This document shows, piece after piece, positions 62,937-64,000 of a stretch of 64,000 bases of DNA; the first letter of the stretch is position 1; each line of letters begins with the position of its first letter. A model generated the notes under the pieces. The model saw only the letters and a list, made by a program, of their open reading frames with translations, had not been told where the DNA came from and did no database searches. The position numbers and the translations under genes were made by a program. The stretch is from Phycisphaerae bacterium. GTDB lineage: Bacteria > Planctomycetota > Phycisphaerae > UBA1845 > Fen-1342. The stretch is from positions 62,001 to 126,000 of the forward strand of contig JANQFV010000028.1 in assembly GCA_028277645.1 (NCBI GenBank), read 5' to 3'.

Positions 62937-64000
62937 GTGAATGTGAACTCAGAGTTGTCCGAAGCAATAACCCCCACTGCCGTAACGCCCGCTGTGCCCA
63001 AGGCGCGGAGCAAGCTCCCCGGCTGGTCACTGAGCGCGATCGCCGTCGCGGTGCTCATGGCCATTCCTCTGCTCGTGGCCGGCCGCACGCCGACACTGCA
63101 CACGCTCAGCGTGACGTTTGTCAGCATCGTGCTCGAAGCGCTGCCTTTCGTAATGCTCGGCTCGCTGATCGGCGGCCTTATTGAGGTCTTCGTCTCGCGC
63201 GAACGGCTTACGGCGCTGCTGCCGCGGAACCGCACGCTGGCGATCATGGCGGCCGGGTTGCTGGGGCTGGTCTTCCCCGTCTGCGAGTGCGCGATCATCC
63301 CGGTCACGCGCCGGCTGGTGCGCAAGGGAATTCCATTCTCGGTCGCGGTTGCGTATCTCATCGCCGGGCCGATCGTGAACCCACTCGTGGCCGCGTCGAC
63401 CTACGTCGCGTATGCGGGCGACTGGCTGATCACGTTTGCGCGGCTTGGATGCGGCTTCGGCATCGCGGTGTTCATCGCGACTGTGATCGACGAGTGGTTC
63501 GCCGGCCAAAAGGCGCTGCGCCCGGGCGGCATCGAGACCCTGCCCGCGCACACCTGCGGACCGAGCTGCGATCACGATCACACCCCCCTCCCTTCCAGGG
63601 AGGGGTTGGGGAAGGGTGACGCAACCGACCACCCAACGCCTCACCCCCCTGTAGCCCCCCCTCAAGGGGGGACGGGTTTCACCCCCCTCCCTCTCAGGGA
63701 GGGGCTGGGGGAGGGTGACGCAACCGACCACCCGACGCCTCACTCCCCTGTGGTCCCCCTTCGAGGGGCGACGGGCGGACGCCGCACCTCCACCGCCATC
63801 ACGCACGCCCTCGAACACGCTGCGGACGACTTCCTGCACGTCAGCCAGTTCCTCATCATCGGGGCCTTCGCCGCCGCGGCGAGCCAGTCGTTCATCGCCC
63901 GGCAGGCCTTCGTCGATCTCGCCGAAACGCCGTCAATCACGATCCTGCTGATGATGGCGATGGCGGTCGTGCTGAACCTCTGCTCGGAGGCGGACGCGTT
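62937..64000 (+). CDS. ArsP/YraQ-type (UPF0718) permease, partial at 3' edge
   Basis: The frame is open from GTG 62937 (GTG 62916 and 62943 are alternatives) to the end of the window, at least 354 codons. Helices include LEALPFVMLGSLIGGLIEVFVS and LVFPVCECAIIPVTRRLVRKGIPFSVAVAYLIAGPIVNPLV, the ArsP_1 (PF03773) signature with its CECAIIP core; a relative exports organoarsenicals. The next expected helices appear after residue 270 (HVSQFLIIGAFAAAASQSF). Between them, after HTCGPSCDHDH, two tandem 33-residue repeats of DNA-repeat origin are inserted without breaking the frame. The 3' part lies outside the window. Confidence 0.85.
   Translation, partial: MNVNSELSEAITPTAVTPAVPKARSKLPGWSLSAIAVAVLMAIPLLVAGRTPTLHTLSVTFVSIVLEALPFVMLGSLIGGLIEVFVSRERLTALLPRNRTLAIMAAGLLGLVFPVCECAIIPVTRRLVRKGIPFSVAVAYLIAGPIVNPLVAASTYVAYAGDWLITFARLGCGFGIAVFIATVIDEWFAGQKALRPGGIETLPAHTCGPSCDHDHTPLPSREGLGKGDATDHPTPHPPVAPPQGGTGFTPLPLREGLGEGDATDHPTPHSPVVPLRGATGGRRTSTAITHALEHAADDFLHVSQFLIIGAFAAAASQSFIARQAFVDLAETPSITILLMMAMAVVLNLCSEADA
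63581..63778. repeat. Tandem 2 x 99 bp repeat unit inside the permease gene
   Basis: Unit 1 is 63581-63679 and unit 2 is 63680-63778, both 99 bases and about 85 per cent identical by eye. Each contains two small palindromes: CCCTCCC..GGGAGGG-like near the start and CCCCC..GGGGG-like near the end. Because 99 is divisible by three, two copies add 66 residues without a frameshift. The encoded repeat is HTPLPSREGLGKGDATDHP-like and is unlike any transporter segment. Confidence 0.85.

Noticed and set aside
63581..63778. CRISPR-like array
   Set aside because: There are only two units, directly abutting with no spacers, and the sequence is translated in frame.

Overview
The window is a 64 kb chromosomal segment from a GC-rich bacterium, most likely an uncultured member of the Planctomycetota, perhaps Phycisphaerae-like. 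The phylum call rests on several features seen together. There are secreted proteins with dockerin-like NCDGSVDFDDINPFV-type tails, a PEP-CTERM-like tail, a histone H1-like basic tail fused to a DksA/TraR domain, and isolated copies of ordinary operon genes scattered between large secreted proteins. No ribosomal RNA is present, so the assignment is an inference from gene content. No prophage, transposase, CRISPR array or biosynthetic gene cluster was seen.

Layout: 0-9.4 kb holds the end of a MATE transporter, a PEP-CTERM protein, isoleucyl-tRNA synthetase, a PHP phosphoesterase, an SNase-like protein, a YmdB phosphodiesterase, a bifunctional-nuclease (BFN) protein and a lipoprotein hydrolase. 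9.6-16.7 kb holds a hybrid sensor kinase, then sdhCAB followed by fumC, two consecutive TCA steps (succinate to fumarate to malate). 16.8-28.5 kb holds a broken DUF2807 lipoprotein gene, an HtrA protease, a split animal/plant-like lysine-ketoglutarate reductase / saccharopine dehydrogenase pair (lysine catabolism), an orphan substrate-binding lipoprotein, a low-complexity secreted protein, trpD, the H1/DksA fusion, an lspA with a large insertion and tRNA-Pro. 28.5-32.3 kb is a restriction-modification insert: one 1078-residue type ISP-like enzyme and a small overlapping gene between imperfect direct repeats, next to the tRNA.

32.3-45.7 kb holds a cysteine-synthase-family enzyme, secreted proteins (beta-propeller, GH16 glucanase), an HPP membrane protein, an ABC exporter pair, a PAS-rich kinase with a FixJ-type regulator, and a GT39-like membrane protein. 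45.7-64 kb holds a minus-strand operon with overlapping genes (thioredoxin-like protein, threonine aldolase, endonuclease V, YceH), large membrane and secreted proteins, tRNA-Leu, a prolyl oligopeptidase, gpmI, an eukaryote-type L-threonine dehydrogenase, an esterase, a Lon-like protease and the start of an ArsP-type permease.

The most unusual theme is a set of palindromic, low-complexity repeat elements. Several lie between genes, but at least three lie inside open reading frames without breaking them: two in ileS, and a tandem 2 x 99 bp unit in the permease. A fourth forms the C-terminus of the small gene behind the restriction enzyme. The other notable points are an SNase-fold protein that lacks two catalytic acids, the split LKR/SDH pair, and the H1/DksA fusion.
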